A DNA stretch of 64,000 bases from Streptomyces sp. IMTB 2501 (GCF_001953885.1 NZ_MQUS01000033.1:1-64000), one strand, 5' to 3'; counted from the stretch's first letter, positions 34,070 through 42,307 are shown. The notes: a model not told the origin generated them from the sequence alone. A program made the numbers and translations.

Positions 34070-34077
34070 CGCTGGAG
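34070..34077 (+). repeat. Direct repeat at right junction of the insert (att-like)
   Basis: CGCTGGAG, second copy. Downstream of it the channel gene resumes in its original frame. Confidence 0.75.
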
Positions 34078-34084
34078 GACCACC

Positions 34085-34762
34085 TTGCGCGACAACACCG
34101 TCGTCATCGGCTTCGGCACCAAGGGGCGGTCGGCGATCCAGACCGTCTGTTCGACGGGGCTGAAGCAGGAGCAGGTGGTCGTGGTCGACCCGAGCGCCAA
34201 GGCCGTCGACGCGGCCACCGCCGAGGGCTACGCGGGAGTCATGGGCGACGCCACCCGCAGTGACGTGCTCAAACAGGCCGAACTGCACAGGGCCCGCCAG
34301 ATCATCGTCGCTCCCCAGCGCGACGACACCGCCGTCCTCGTCACGCTGACGGCCCGGCAGCTCAACCGGAGCGCGAAGATCGTGGCCGCCGTGCGCGAGG
34401 AGGAGAACGCGCCGCTGCTCAAGCAGTCCGGGGCCGACGCCGTCATCACCAGCGCCAGCGCGGCCGGCCGGCTGCTCGGCCTGTCCGTGCTCAGTCCCGC
34501 CGCCGGCATGGTCATGGAAGACCTGATCCAGCAGGGCAGCGGGCTGGACCTCGTCGAACGCCCGGTGGCCCGCGCCGAGGTGGGCAAGCGGACGCGCGAG
34601 ACCGACGACCTCGTGGTGAGCGTCGTACGCGGGCATCGGGTGCTCGGTTACGACGACCCGGCCGTCGGTACCCTTCAGCTGACCGACCGGCTCATCACGA
34701 TCGTCCGCGCGTCCCCCGGTGCCCAGATCACCTCGGACAACCGGCCGTTGCAGCGCGACTGA
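34085..34762 (+). CDS. TrkA-N/RCK regulatory half of the split potassium channel
   Basis: 225 aa. Rossmann TrkA-N domain with TVVIGFGTKGRSAIQTV (GxGxxG-like), acidic ribose-binding VVVDPSAKAVD, and MGDATRSDVLKQAEL; then a short C-terminal domain. In the restored gene it follows the pore half. Here it has TTG 34085 with GGAGGA at 34074-34079, which partly derives from the insertion junction sequence, and TAGGGT at 34051-34056 in the insert could act as a promoter. It may therefore be made as a free RCK protein, or be silent. Confidence 0.75.
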   Translation: MRDNTVVIGFGTKGRSAIQTVCSTGLKQEQVVVVDPSAKAVDAATAEGYAGVMGDATRSDVLKQAELHRARQIIVAPQRDDTAVLVTLTARQLNRSAKIVAAVREEENAPLLKQSGADAVITSASAAGRLLGLSVLSPAAGMVMEDLIQQGSGLDLVERPVARAEVGKRTRETDDLVVSVVRGHRVLGYDDPAVGTLQLTDRLITIVRASPGAQITSDNRPLQRD

Positions 34763-34834
34763 CGCGGCCTGCGGACCCCGGGGGCGAGCGGGTCTGCTCC
34801 GGACCCGCCATCTGCGGGGAGTAGCGTCACGGGC

Positions 34835-35824
34835 ATGCATGCGATCACGATTCCCGAACCTGGTGGTCCCGAGGCGCTGGTGTGGGCGGAGGTCCCCGAT
34901 CCCGTGCCCGGTGAGGGCGAGGTGCTGGTCGAGGTGGTGGCCAGCGCCGTCAACCGTGCCGACATCCTGCAGCGGCAGGGCTTCTACACCCCGCCGCCCG
35001 GTGCCTCCCCCTATCCCGGCCTGGAATGTTCCGGCAGGATCGCCGCGCTCGGATCCGGGGTCACCGGCTGGGCCGTCGGCGACGAGGTGTGCGCGCTGCT
35101 CGCGGGCGGCGGGTACGCCGAGAAGGTCGTCGTACCGGCCGGGCAGCTGCTCCCCGTGCCCGAGGGCGTCGACCTGACGCGGGCGGCCGCGCTGCCCGAG
35201 GTGGTCTGCACGGTCTGGTCCAACGTGTTCATGATCGCCCACCTGCGGCCCGGCGAGACGCTGCTCGTGCACGGGGGGTCCAGCGGCATCGGCACCATGG
35301 CGATCCAGCTCGCCAAGGCCGTCGGGGCCAAGGTCGCGGTGACGGCCGGCACGAAGGAGAAGCTGGAGCGCTGCGCCGAGCTGGGCGCGGACATCCTCAT
35401 CAACTACCGCGAGCAGGACTTCGTCGCCGAGATCAAGCAGGGCACCGCGGGTGCGGGGGCCGATGTGATTCTCGACAACATGGGGGCGAAGTACCTGGAC
35501 CGCAACGTCCAGGCGCTCGCCGTCAGCGGGCGTCTCGCGATCATCGGGATGCAGGGCGGGGTCAAGGGCGAGCTGAACATCGGCACGCTGCTCGGCAAGC
35601 GGGCCGCCATCAGTGCGACCTCGCTGCGGGCGCGGCCGCTCAGTGAGAAGGCGGCGATCGTGGCGGCGGTGCGGGAGCACGTGTGGCCGTTGCTGGCCGG
35701 GGGGCATGTGCGGCCGGTTGTGGACCGGGAGCTGCCGATGGCCGAGGCGGCCGAGGGGCACCGGGTGGTGGAGGCGAGCGGGCATGTGGGCAAGGTGCTG
35801 CTGGTGACGCCGTCGGCGGCCTGA
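34835..35824 (+). CDS. Zinc-independent quinone oxidoreductase (QOR/PIG3-like MDR)
   Basis: 329 aa medium-chain dehydrogenase/reductase. N-terminal catalytic fold (AVNRADILQRQGFYTPPPGASPYPGLECSG), NADPH-binding VHGGSSGIGTMAIQLAKAVGAKV, and no zinc-ligand cysteine pattern. The PIG3-type members reduce quinones using NADPH. ATG 34835 follows TAGCGT by exactly 7 nt without a ribosome binding site, indicating a leaderless mRNA. Confidence 0.9.
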   Translation: MHAITIPEPGGPEALVWAEVPDPVPGEGEVLVEVVASAVNRADILQRQGFYTPPPGASPYPGLECSGRIAALGSGVTGWAVGDEVCALLAGGGYAEKVVVPAGQLLPVPEGVDLTRAAALPEVVCTVWSNVFMIAHLRPGETLLVHGGSSGIGTMAIQLAKAVGAKVAVTAGTKEKLERCAELGADILINYREQDFVAEIKQGTAGAGADVILDNMGAKYLDRNVQALAVSGRLAIIGMQGGVKGELNIGTLLGKRAAISATSLRARPLSEKAAIVAAVREHVWPLLAGGHVRPVVDRELPMAEAAEGHRVVEASGHVGKVLLVTPSAA

Positions 35825-35944
35825 GCTCGTGGGTACGGCGGTGTCACGTGCCGGCGCTCCGTGAGGGCCCTGGGCTGTGGCTGGGCGGGGCGCTTGCCGG
35901 CCGCCGTTGCCGGGTGAGTGTCGGTCCGTTGGCGCTTGTTGCTG

Positions 35945-36685
35945 TCAGCCCTTGCGGAGTTTCAGACCCAGGAAGGCCAGGGCCAGACCGAGGCCGATGA
36001 GGACCAGGCCGCTGCCCAGCGGGAGGATCTGGAGGACCGGCTCGGTGGCGGTCTCGTCCTGCCGGCCGGTGTTCCGGGTGGGGGGCTGGAGACCGGCCTG
36101 GTCGGGGGCGCCCGAGGGGGTCGGGGTGGCGGACGGGAGGTTCGCCGTCTCCGGCTCCTCCGGCCGGCCGGTGCCCCGAGCCTGGGTGGGTACGGGGTCG
36201 TGGTCGCCCTCCACCTCGGCCGCGGGCCCGTCCGGCCGGCCCGGCCGCATCCGTCCTTCGCCTGCCCGGCTGCCCGCACGGGTCGGCTCGACGGTCGACG
36301 CCGGGCGGTACGAGGCGGAGGCCGAATCGGTGGGCATGGGGGTCAGCGAGGGGTCGGTGGCGGGGGAGTCCCGGGAACCGCGGTGGTGGTTGTGGTGGGG
36401 GGCTTGGACGTGGCTGTGATCGGCGAGGTCTGCGGGATCGGGGGCGAGGCCGTCCGGGGGGTCGTGAGGCGTGGCCTTCGTGTGGTCCGGAGGATCCGGG
36501 CGGTGCAGGTGTTCCGGCTCGGCTCGGCTGCCGGAGGCGGGGCTGTGCCGGTGGGGCGGCGCCGCGGGGGTCAACGGGCCGGGGGTGGTGGCGTACGCGG
36601 TGGCGGTGTCGTACGCGGGCAGGGTCGTCGTGAGGACGAGGAGCAGCCGTACACAGCGGAGTGTGATGCGCAGCCATGGAGTCAC
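35945..36685 (-). CDS. Secreted, C-terminally membrane-anchored low-complexity protein
   Basis: 246 aa. N-terminal basic-hydrophobic signal (WLRITLRCVRLLLVLTTTLPAYDTATAYA, about residues 4-32), then a long Pro/His/Asp/Thr-rich region with HNHH and SHVQAPHH stretches, a C-terminal membrane helix (LGSGLVLIGLGLALAFLGLKL) and a short basic end LRKG. This is a typical wall-spanning anchored protein; function unknown, metal binding by the His-rich part is only a guess. GTG 36685 has GGGAGGTC upstream; longer frames lack support. Confidence 0.75.
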   Translation of the reverse strand: MTPWLRITLRCVRLLLVLTTTLPAYDTATAYATTPGPLTPAAPPHRHSPASGSRAEPEHLHRPDPPDHTKATPHDPPDGLAPDPADLADHSHVQAPHHNHHRGSRDSPATDPSLTPMPTDSASASYRPASTVEPTRAGSRAGEGRMRPGRPDGPAAEVEGDHDPVPTQARGTGRPEEPETANLPSATPTPSGAPDQAGLQPPTRNTGRQDETATEPVLQILPLGSGLVLIGLGLALAFLGLKLRKG

Positions 36686-36796
36686 GTCGGTGACCTCCCG
36701 GAGCCCGGATGTCGTGATCGATGGATGGCCGACGGAAATAAGCCTCACATTCCATGGTGAACAGGGCATTTCAGATTGAGCCGTAGGGTCTAAACG

Positions 36797-36832
36797 GTGG
36801 ATCACCCCCATGAGGGGGCACCACGGTGGTGA
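36797..36832 (+). CDS. Possible 11-aa leader peptide upstream of bpa
   Basis: GTG 36797 lies exactly 7 nt after TAGGGT (36784-36789) and reads MDHPHEGAPRW then TGA at 36830-36832. The stop overlaps the GAGGTG that serves bpa, so translation of the leader could gate bpa initiation. A CCCCCATGAGGGGG hairpin lies within it. Prediction from pattern only. Confidence 0.4.
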   Translation: MDHPHEGAPRW

Positions 36833-36841
36833 GGTGTACGC

Positions 36842-37405
36842 GTGCGAGAGAATGGCGGCATGGAGATGCCGAGGAACGAACGGTCGCCGGAGAATCCCCA
36901 GATCCTCGTCGTGGGCCAGGACGGAATGGCCCTCGGCGGAGGCAACGGGGACGAGGACTCCCGCGAGATCCCGGTGACGGAGCAGGTGGAACAGCCGGCC
37001 AAGGTCATGCGGATCGGCAGCATGATCAAGCAGCTCCTGGAGGAGGTGCGCGTGGCTCCTCTGGACGAGGCGAGCCGGGTGCGGCTGAAGGAGATCCACG
37101 CCAGCTCGGTGAAGGAGCTGGAGGACGGCCTCGCCCCGGAGCTGGTCGAGGAACTGGAGCGGCTCTCCCTGCCCTTCACCGACGACGCCACCCCGAGCGA
37201 CGCGGAACTGCGGATCGCGCAGGCGCAGTTGGTGGGGTGGCTGGAAGGCCTCTTCCACGGGATCCAGACCACGCTGTTCGCCCAGCAGATGGCCGCGCGG
37301 GCCCAGCTGGAGCAGATGCGCCGCGCGCTCCCGCCGGGCATGACCGGTCACGAGGGCGGCGACGACCACCGTGCCGCCGGCCGCTCGGGCGGGCCGTACC
37401 TGTAA
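36842..37405 (+). CDS. bpa: Bacterial proteasome activator Bpa (DUF2587)
   Basis: 187 aa. The conserved four-helix core is visible (VMRIGSMIKQLLEEVRVAPLDEASRVRLKEIH, LVEELERLSLPF, ELRIAQAQLVGWLEGLFHGIQTTLFAQQMAARAQLEQMR) and the C-terminus ends GGPYL. Bpa forms a dodecameric ring that opens the 20S proteasome gate through a C-terminal GQYL-type tail; here the Gln is replaced by Pro. GTG 36842 with GAGGTG at 7 nt is preferred; ATG 36860 is a weaker alternative. The proteasome itself is not in the window. Confidence 0.9.
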   Translation: MRENGGMEMPRNERSPENPQILVVGQDGMALGGGNGDEDSREIPVTEQVEQPAKVMRIGSMIKQLLEEVRVAPLDEASRVRLKEIHASSVKELEDGLAPELVEELERLSLPFTDDATPSDAELRIAQAQLVGWLEGLFHGIQTTLFAQQMAARAQLEQMRRALPPGMTGHEGGDDHRAAGRSGGPYL

Positions 37406-37422
37406 CCGGCGGAACAACCAAC

Positions 37423-37452
37423 GGAGCCCGGCACGCAATCGTGCCGGGCTCC
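37423..37452. terminator. Bidirectional terminator between bpa and the PASTA-like kinase
   Basis: A 13-bp perfect stem GGAGCCCGGCACG/CGTGCCGGGCTCC with a CAAT loop, 18 bp after bpa and 36 bp beyond the convergent kinase stop. Confidence 0.85.
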
Positions 37453-37487
37453 CTGTTGCCTGCGGATGCTGCCTGAGACGGCCGCTG

Positions 37488-39116
37488 TCAGGCGGGGTCG
37501 CCCGTCGAGACCGTGAGCTCGATCGTTCCCGGGTTCTTCTTGTCGACGGCCGTGCCCTCGGACGGGAACTGGTCCAGGACGGTGTCCTTGCCCCAGGTGT
37601 TGTCGTTCTGCTTCGTGATCTTGTACTGCCAGCCCGCGGCCTGGAAGCACGCCTTCACGGAGTTGAGGTCCTTGTACCGGAAGTCGGGCAGGTTGATCTT
37701 GGACTCGTCGTCCCAGGACTTCTCGGGCTCCGAGCACTTGGTCTTGTCGATCACCCGGGTCCGGTCCGGCCCGCGGAAGCCCGCGGGGTCGGAGGACGCC
37801 GAGGCGCTCGCGCCACCGCCGCCGCCCTTGGTGTCGCTGCCGCCGTCGCTCATCGTCAACGCGACGACCAGGGCGACGACCGCGACGAGCGACACCACGA
37901 CCGAGCCGATGATCACCGGCTTGTTGCTCTTGCCGCCGGTACCCGGCCCGGGCGGCGGCGTGGCCGGCTGTGGCGCGGCCGCGTACGGCGGCGGGGTCTG
38001 CACGCCCTGCGGGCCGTAGCCCGCCGGAGGCGTCTGGTAGCCGCCCTGCTGCGGGTAACCGTAGGCCGCCGGGGCGGGCGTCTGCGGCGCGCCGTACGGG
38101 CCCGGCTGGTACGGCGTCTGGACCGGACCCGGGGCGGCCTGGGCGGTCCGGTCGACCGGCGGGAACACCGCGGAGCCGACGCCCGAGCCGCTCTGCGTCG
38201 GCGCGGCGCCCGGCACGATGCTCGGCGCGGCCGCCTGGAAGGAGGCGGCGACGCGCAGGCACTCGTCGCGCATGGCCTCCGCGGTCGGAAAACGCTCGTT
38301 CGGGTTCTTCTTCAGTGCGCGGGCGACCAGCGCGTCCACCGCGGGCGGCAGGGACCGGTTGATCGACGAAGGAGCCACCGGCTCCTCCTGTACATGCGCG
38401 TACGCGATCGCGAGCGGCGAGTCCGCGTCGAACGGCAGCCGCCCGGTGACCAGCTGGAACAGCATGATGCCGACCGAGTACAGATCGGAGCGGGCGTCCA
38501 CGCCACGGCCGAGGGCCTGCTCCGGCGAGAGGTACTGCGGGGTGCCGACGACCATGCCGGTCTGGGTCATCGACGTCACGCCGGACTGCATGGCGCGGGC
38601 GATGCCGAAGTCCATGACCTTGACCACGGAGCGCTTGGTCACCATCACGTTGCCCGGCTTGATGTCGCGGTGGACCAGCCCCATCTCGTGGCTGATCTCC
38701 AGCGCCGCCAGCACGTCCGCGGTGACCTTCAGCGCCTTGTCGGCGGGCATCGCGCCGTACTGGCGGATGTCCTCGTCGAGGACCGAGCCCAGCGGGCGGC
38801 CCTCGACGTATTCCATGACGATGTACGGCGTCGTCAGACCGCCCAGATCGTCCTCGCCGGTGTCGAAGACGGAGACGATGTTGGTGTGCGTGAGCTTGGC
38901 CACGGCCTGGGCCTCGCGGCGAAAGCGCTCGCGGAAGGCCTGTTCCCGGCCGAGTTCCGTGTGGAGTGTCTTGATCGCGACCTGGCGGTCGAGCACGGCG
39001 TCGTACGCCAGGTGCACCGAGGCCATGCCGCCCTCGCCGAGCAGGTCCCGCAGCTGGTAGCGACCGCCGGCCAGCGACTGCCCCGTATACCGGCCGTGTG
39101 CGCCGTCCTGGCTCAT
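37488..39116 (-). CDS. Membrane Ser/Thr protein kinase with PASTA-like sensor
   Basis: 542 aa. Complete Hanks kinase in residues 20-280: LLGEGGMASVHLAYD, VAIKTL, HRDIKPGNVMV, DFGIA, GTPQYLSPEQ. A Pro/Gln/Tyr-rich linker is followed by one membrane helix (VIIGSVVVSLVAVVALVVALTM) and a single extracellular domain of about 95 residues (NSVKACFQAAGWQYKIT... VDKKNPGTIELTVSTGD) resembling one PASTA repeat. ATG 39116 has GGAG upstream. Divergent from a second kinase at 39460; the gap likely holds both promoters. Confidence 0.93.
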   Translation of the reverse strand: MSQDGAHGRYTGQSLAGGRYQLRDLLGEGGMASVHLAYDAVLDRQVAIKTLHTELGREQAFRERFRREAQAVAKLTHTNIVSVFDTGEDDLGGLTTPYIVMEYVEGRPLGSVLDEDIRQYGAMPADKALKVTADVLAALEISHEMGLVHRDIKPGNVMVTKRSVVKVMDFGIARAMQSGVTSMTQTGMVVGTPQYLSPEQALGRGVDARSDLYSVGIMLFQLVTGRLPFDADSPLAIAYAHVQEEPVAPSSINRSLPPAVDALVARALKKNPNERFPTAEAMRDECLRVAASFQAAAPSIVPGAAPTQSGSGVGSAVFPPVDRTAQAAPGPVQTPYQPGPYGAPQTPAPAAYGYPQQGGYQTPPAGYGPQGVQTPPPYAAAPQPATPPPGPGTGGKSNKPVIIGSVVVSLVAVVALVVALTMSDGGSDTKGGGGGASASASSDPAGFRGPDRTRVIDKTKCSEPEKSWDDESKINLPDFRYKDLNSVKACFQAAGWQYKITKQNDNTWGKDTVLDQFPSEGTAVDKKNPGTIELTVSTGDPA

Positions 39117-39459
39117 CTCTCCGTGTCCCCCACTGGCCGTCCGGCGCCTTCATTCATCGCACGGGCCTTGATCGAATGTGTCATTCCCGGCCAAGTCTGC
39201 CCCAGGGCACTGACACGTCAAGCTCGGTGCCCGTTCCGTGACCGTACGCGCAAGAAGCGTCGCGCAAGCGTTACAGGGGGCGTACCAGCGGTCCACAGAA
39301 TTTGCACGACAGCGCGTGCTAGAGGTTTCATGGCCGGTCTGGCTTCGGCCGGTCCCGGTTCCGGTTCCGGACCGGTGGCTCGCGCGGAGGCTGTAGCGTG
39401 GCCGACGGAGACCGTAACAACACCGCGCGCACCGCGGGCAGAAACGACGGCGAGGACTG
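39117..39459. other. Divergent promoter region between two kinase genes
   Basis: 343 bp with no gene. TAGCGT at about 39395-39400 is a good -10 box for the plus-strand kinase. A run of GGCCGG/TTCCGG repeats (39332-39375) may form structure. No recognised operator. Confidence 0.55.
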
Positions 39460-41106
39460 ATGGCACAGACGCAGCGCGCCCAGGGCCCGTCCGACCCCGA
39501 GGCGACTGGCGGCGGCATGTCGGACGCGCCGGAGATGTGGGGCAACGGAGGGCTCGTCGGCGACGGCCGGTACCGGCTGACCCACCGGCTCGGCCGGGGC
39601 GGCATGGCCGAGGTCTTCGCGGCCGAGGACGTCCGGCTGGGCCGTACCGTCGCGGTCAAGCTGCTCCGTGCGGACCTCGCCGAGGACCCGGTCTCCAAGG
39701 CCCGCTTCACGCGTGAGGCACAGTCGGTCGCCGGCCTCAACCACCACGCGATCGTAGCTGTGTACGACTCCGGCGAGGACTTCGTCGGCGGCCAGTCCGT
39801 GCCGTACATCGTGATGGAGCTGGTCGAGGGCCGCACCATCCGCGATCTGCTGCTCAACGCCGAGGCGCCCGGCCCCGAGCAGGCCCTGATCATCGTCTCC
39901 GGGGTGCTGGAGGCGCTGGCCTACTCGCACCAGCACGGCATCGTGCACCGCGACATCAAGCCCGCCAACGTGATCATCACCAACAGCGGTGCCGTCAAGG
40001 TGATGGACTTCGGTATCGCGCGTGCCCTGCACGGCGCGTCCACGACGATGACGCAGACCGGCATGGTCATGGGCACGCCGCAGTACCTCTCCCCGGAGCA
40101 GGCGCTCGGCAAGGCCGTGGACCACCGCTCCGACCTGTACGCGACCGGATGCCTGCTGTACGAACTCCTCGCGCTGCGGCCCCCGTTCACCGGTGAGACC
40201 CCGCTGTCGGTGGTCTACCAGCACGTCCAGGACATCCCGACCCCGCCCTCCGAGTTCTCCGACGGCTGTCCGCCGGAGCTGAACGGCCTGGTCATGCGCT
40301 CGCTCGCCAAGGAGCCGGACGACCGGTTCCAGACGGCCGAGGAGATGCGCGGCATGGTCCAGTACGGCCTGCAGATGCTGTACGAGCAGGGCGGCCACAC
40401 CGGCACCTGGAACACCGGCCCGGTGGACACGCACGACGGCCGGCACACCCCGGCGGGCGGTTTCACGGGGACGACCGCGATGCAGCACCCGGGCGAGTAC
40501 GGCGCCGGGACCGCGCAGATCCCGCAGTCGATCCTGCCGTCCGGTTACGGCAACGGCGACGACGGCGGTTTCGAGGGGCACGGCAACAGGGGCAGCGGCC
40601 GCGGCAAGCTGTGGATCCTCGCCGTTCTCGCGGTCATCGCGATCGCGGCGGGTGTCGCGCTGGCCCTCAAGGGCACGGGCGGCGGCAGCGGCACCGGCTC
40701 CGACACCAAGCCGCCGACGACCCACTCGCAGTCCACGAAGGACGACTCGAACTCCCCGAGCCCGTCGGACGGCACCACCGACCAGCCTTCGGACACCGCG
40801 ACCGACAACGGCTCGGGCTCGAATTCGGGCGGGTCCGGGTACACGCCGTCGGACCCGCAGACCTCACAGTCGCAGTCCACGGGGCCGACCAGCCAGCCGT
40901 CGACTCCGCAGACCTCGCCGTCGCAGTCCACGGACCCCACGAGCGGGGGTACGGACGCGGGCACCACGGACGGCGGCACGGACGCGGGTACCACGGACGG
41001 CGGCACGGACGCCGGCACGACGACCGGCGGCACGAACACGGGCTCCACGAACGCCGGTACCAACGCGGGCACGGCGGTCGGCGCCACGGGCGCCCCGACC
41101 GGTTGA
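39460..41106 (+). CDS. Membrane Ser/Thr protein kinase with repetitive extracellular tail
   Basis: 548 aa. Kinase domain at about 38-300 with GRGGMAEVFAAED, VAVKLL, HRDIKPANVII, DFGIARAL and GTPQYLSPEQ. A Gly/Thr/Gln linker leads to one membrane helix (LWILAVLAVIAIAAGVALAL, about 385-405). Outside the cell there is no PASTA domain, only about 145 residues of Ser/Thr/Gly/Asp low complexity ending in five 9-residue repeats. Such tails may sense or attach to the wall. ATG 39460 follows GGCGAGGA. Confidence 0.92.
   Translation: MAQTQRAQGPSDPEATGGGMSDAPEMWGNGGLVGDGRYRLTHRLGRGGMAEVFAAEDVRLGRTVAVKLLRADLAEDPVSKARFTREAQSVAGLNHHAIVAVYDSGEDFVGGQSVPYIVMELVEGRTIRDLLLNAEAPGPEQALIIVSGVLEALAYSHQHGIVHRDIKPANVIITNSGAVKVMDFGIARALHGASTTMTQTGMVMGTPQYLSPEQALGKAVDHRSDLYATGCLLYELLALRPPFTGETPLSVVYQHVQDIPTPPSEFSDGCPPELNGLVMRSLAKEPDDRFQTAEEMRGMVQYGLQMLYEQGGHTGTWNTGPVDTHDGRHTPAGGFTGTTAMQHPGEYGAGTAQIPQSILPSGYGNGDDGGFEGHGNRGSGRGKLWILAVLAVIAIAAGVALALKGTGGGSGTGSDTKPPTTHSQSTKDDSNSPSPSDGTTDQPSDTATDNGSGSNSGGSGYTPSDPQTSQSQSTGPTSQPSTPQTSPSQSTDPTSGGTDAGTTDGGTDAGTTDGGTDAGTTTGGTNTGSTNAGTNAGTAVGATGAPTG
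40945..41079 (+). repeat. Five 27-bp coding tandem repeats
   Basis: Encodes GGTDAGTTD, GGTDAGTTD, GGTDAGTTT, GGTNTGSTN, AGTNAGTAV in the kinase extracellular tail. The first units are nearly identical at DNA level, so copy number may vary between strains. Confidence 0.8.
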
Positions 41107-41157
41107 AGGACACCCACGCGCCGGTGACGGCCTCTCCTTGAGCTGCTCCGCCGGCGC

Positions 41158-42201
41158 TCACTGCGCGAACGCGTCGCACACCGCCTCGTACTCCCGTGTC
41201 CACCACACCACGAGCGCCGATGCGGCCGGGAACTGGCAGTCCGCGCGCGTGTCGCCGCGTTCGTAGTGCCAGCGCAGCATCCAGAAGTCGTTCAGGCGCT
41301 CCCACCACACCCGGTGCACGGCCGCCGCCAGCTCGGAGGGCGTGGCACCGGCCGCGCGCCGGTACGCGCGCGCGTAGGCGCGCACTTTCGGCAGGTCCAG
41401 GGTGCCCGCGGGCCGTACGAAGAAGATGGCGGCGGCGCGTACGGCCTCCTCGGCGCGGGGCTGCACCCCCAGCCGGTCCCAGTCCACGATGGCCGCGGGT
41501 GTGTCGTCCTTGTAGAGCACGTTGAACGGGTGGAAGTCGCCGTGCACCCAGCCCACCGAGCCGCCGGGCGGCGGGCGCCGGTCCGCGTGCTGCTCCACGA
41601 GCGCGCGGCGTTCCAGCAACCGGTGCCGGGCCAGCTCGTCGAAGGCGTCGGCCGGGCGGTGCCGGCGGACATGGGCGAGCAGGTCGTCGATGAGGGTGAA
41701 GGTGTCGGTGGGGTCGGCGCTCTCCACCGGGTGGGGGCTTGTGGCCGGACGTGTGCGCCCCTTGGGTGGCATCACGCGCTCCAGACAGGCGTGCACGGCG
41801 CCCAGGAGCGCCCCCAGGCGTGCGCTCTCCCCGCGGGTGAGCTGGCCGCCGTGGCGGTGCCTGCCGTCGATCCAGGGGTGCAGGGCGTAGGCATGGCCAC
41901 CGACGACGGCGACCGTACGGCCCTCGCGGTGCGCGAGCGGCACGGAGACCGGGACGCCGAGGTCGGCCAGGCGCTGGGTGGCGCGGTGCCGGCGTTCGAT
42001 GGCGGCGGGGTCGGCGGTGTCGGGGTCGAAGTGATGCTTGAGGAAATAGCGGCCGCGGGTGGTGCACAGCCGGTAACCGCGGTTCAGCAGACCCTGTTCG
42101 ACCGGCTCACAGGTGAGGGCGGTGCCGGCGGCGTACAGGCGGAGCAGAGCGCCCAGAGGGGGCGCATGGGATACGAGCAGTGGTACACATGAGCGCGGCA
42201 C
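41158..42201 (-). CDS. APH-fold phosphotransferase (aminoglycoside/homoserine kinase-like)
   Basis: 347 aa. N-terminal lobe EQGLLNRGYRLCTTRGRYFLKHH, catalytic loop HGDFHPFNVLY and metal-binding DWDRLG. This superfamily phosphorylates aminoglycosides, choline, homoserine and other small molecules; nothing fixes the substrate here. GTG 42201 gives the usual family length. Convergent with the kinase at 39460. It should not be read as a resistance gene without substrate evidence. Confidence 0.82.
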   Translation of the reverse strand: MPRSCVPLLVSHAPPLGALLRLYAAGTALTCEPVEQGLLNRGYRLCTTRGRYFLKHHFDPDTADPAAIERRHRATQRLADLGVPVSVPLAHREGRTVAVVGGHAYALHPWIDGRHRHGGQLTRGESARLGALLGAVHACLERVMPPKGRTRPATSPHPVESADPTDTFTLIDDLLAHVRRHRPADAFDELARHRLLERRALVEQHADRRPPPGGSVGWVHGDFHPFNVLYKDDTPAAIVDWDRLGVQPRAEEAVRAAAIFFVRPAGTLDLPKVRAYARAYRRAAGATPSELAAAVHRVWWERLNDFWMLRWHYERGDTRADCQFPAASALVVWWTREYEAVCDAFAQ

Positions 42202-42307
42202 GCCGCAGATGTTAGGGCACGAAAAGTAGCTGTGAGCTGGGGCTAGTCACAGGCAGTCGCGGTTGATCGCTTTCGGTCACAGGACAGGCCGCACACGGCA
42301 GGCTTTA

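Larger units (their letters stand above)
31492..34077. mobile_element. 2,586-bp insert splitting a potassium channel gene
   Basis: Joining 31082-31491 to 34078-34762 gives 1,095 nt, an uninterrupted 364-codon pore plus TrkA-N protein, so the insert removes cleanly with one copy of an 8-bp direct repeat (CGCTGGAG). Its DNA is clearly lower in GC (several 60-base lines are near 52-55%) than the flanks. It carries four gene-like units (31554-32204, 32356-33015, 33032-33463, and a regulator fragment 33670-34045). No integrase, transposase or terminal inverted repeats were found, so it is either a remnant or moved by an enzyme supplied elsewhere. Confidence 0.8.

Noticed and set aside
31492-34077. 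Reading the 2.6-kb insert as a transposon or IS
   Set aside because: No transposase, and the ends TCAACGGTTT and the reverse complement CTTTCACGAA show no terminal inverted repeat. The 8-bp direct repeat alone could be a target duplication, so this is not fully excluded.
33529-34163. Plus-strand frames over the regulator fragment
   Set aside because: They are the complement of the XRE/TPR remnant and have no protein-like features.
34063-34263. GTG frame of 66 codons starting 6 nt after TAGGGT at the island's right end
   Set aside because: It is out of frame with the TrkA-N domain and antisense-like in composition; the promoter may be real but the useful start is TTG 34085.
41158-42201. Calling the APH-fold gene an antibiotic-resistance gene
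   Set aside because: Only generic HGDFHPFN and DWD motifs are visible. The fold is shared by many metabolic kinases and nothing nearby indicates an antibiotic.
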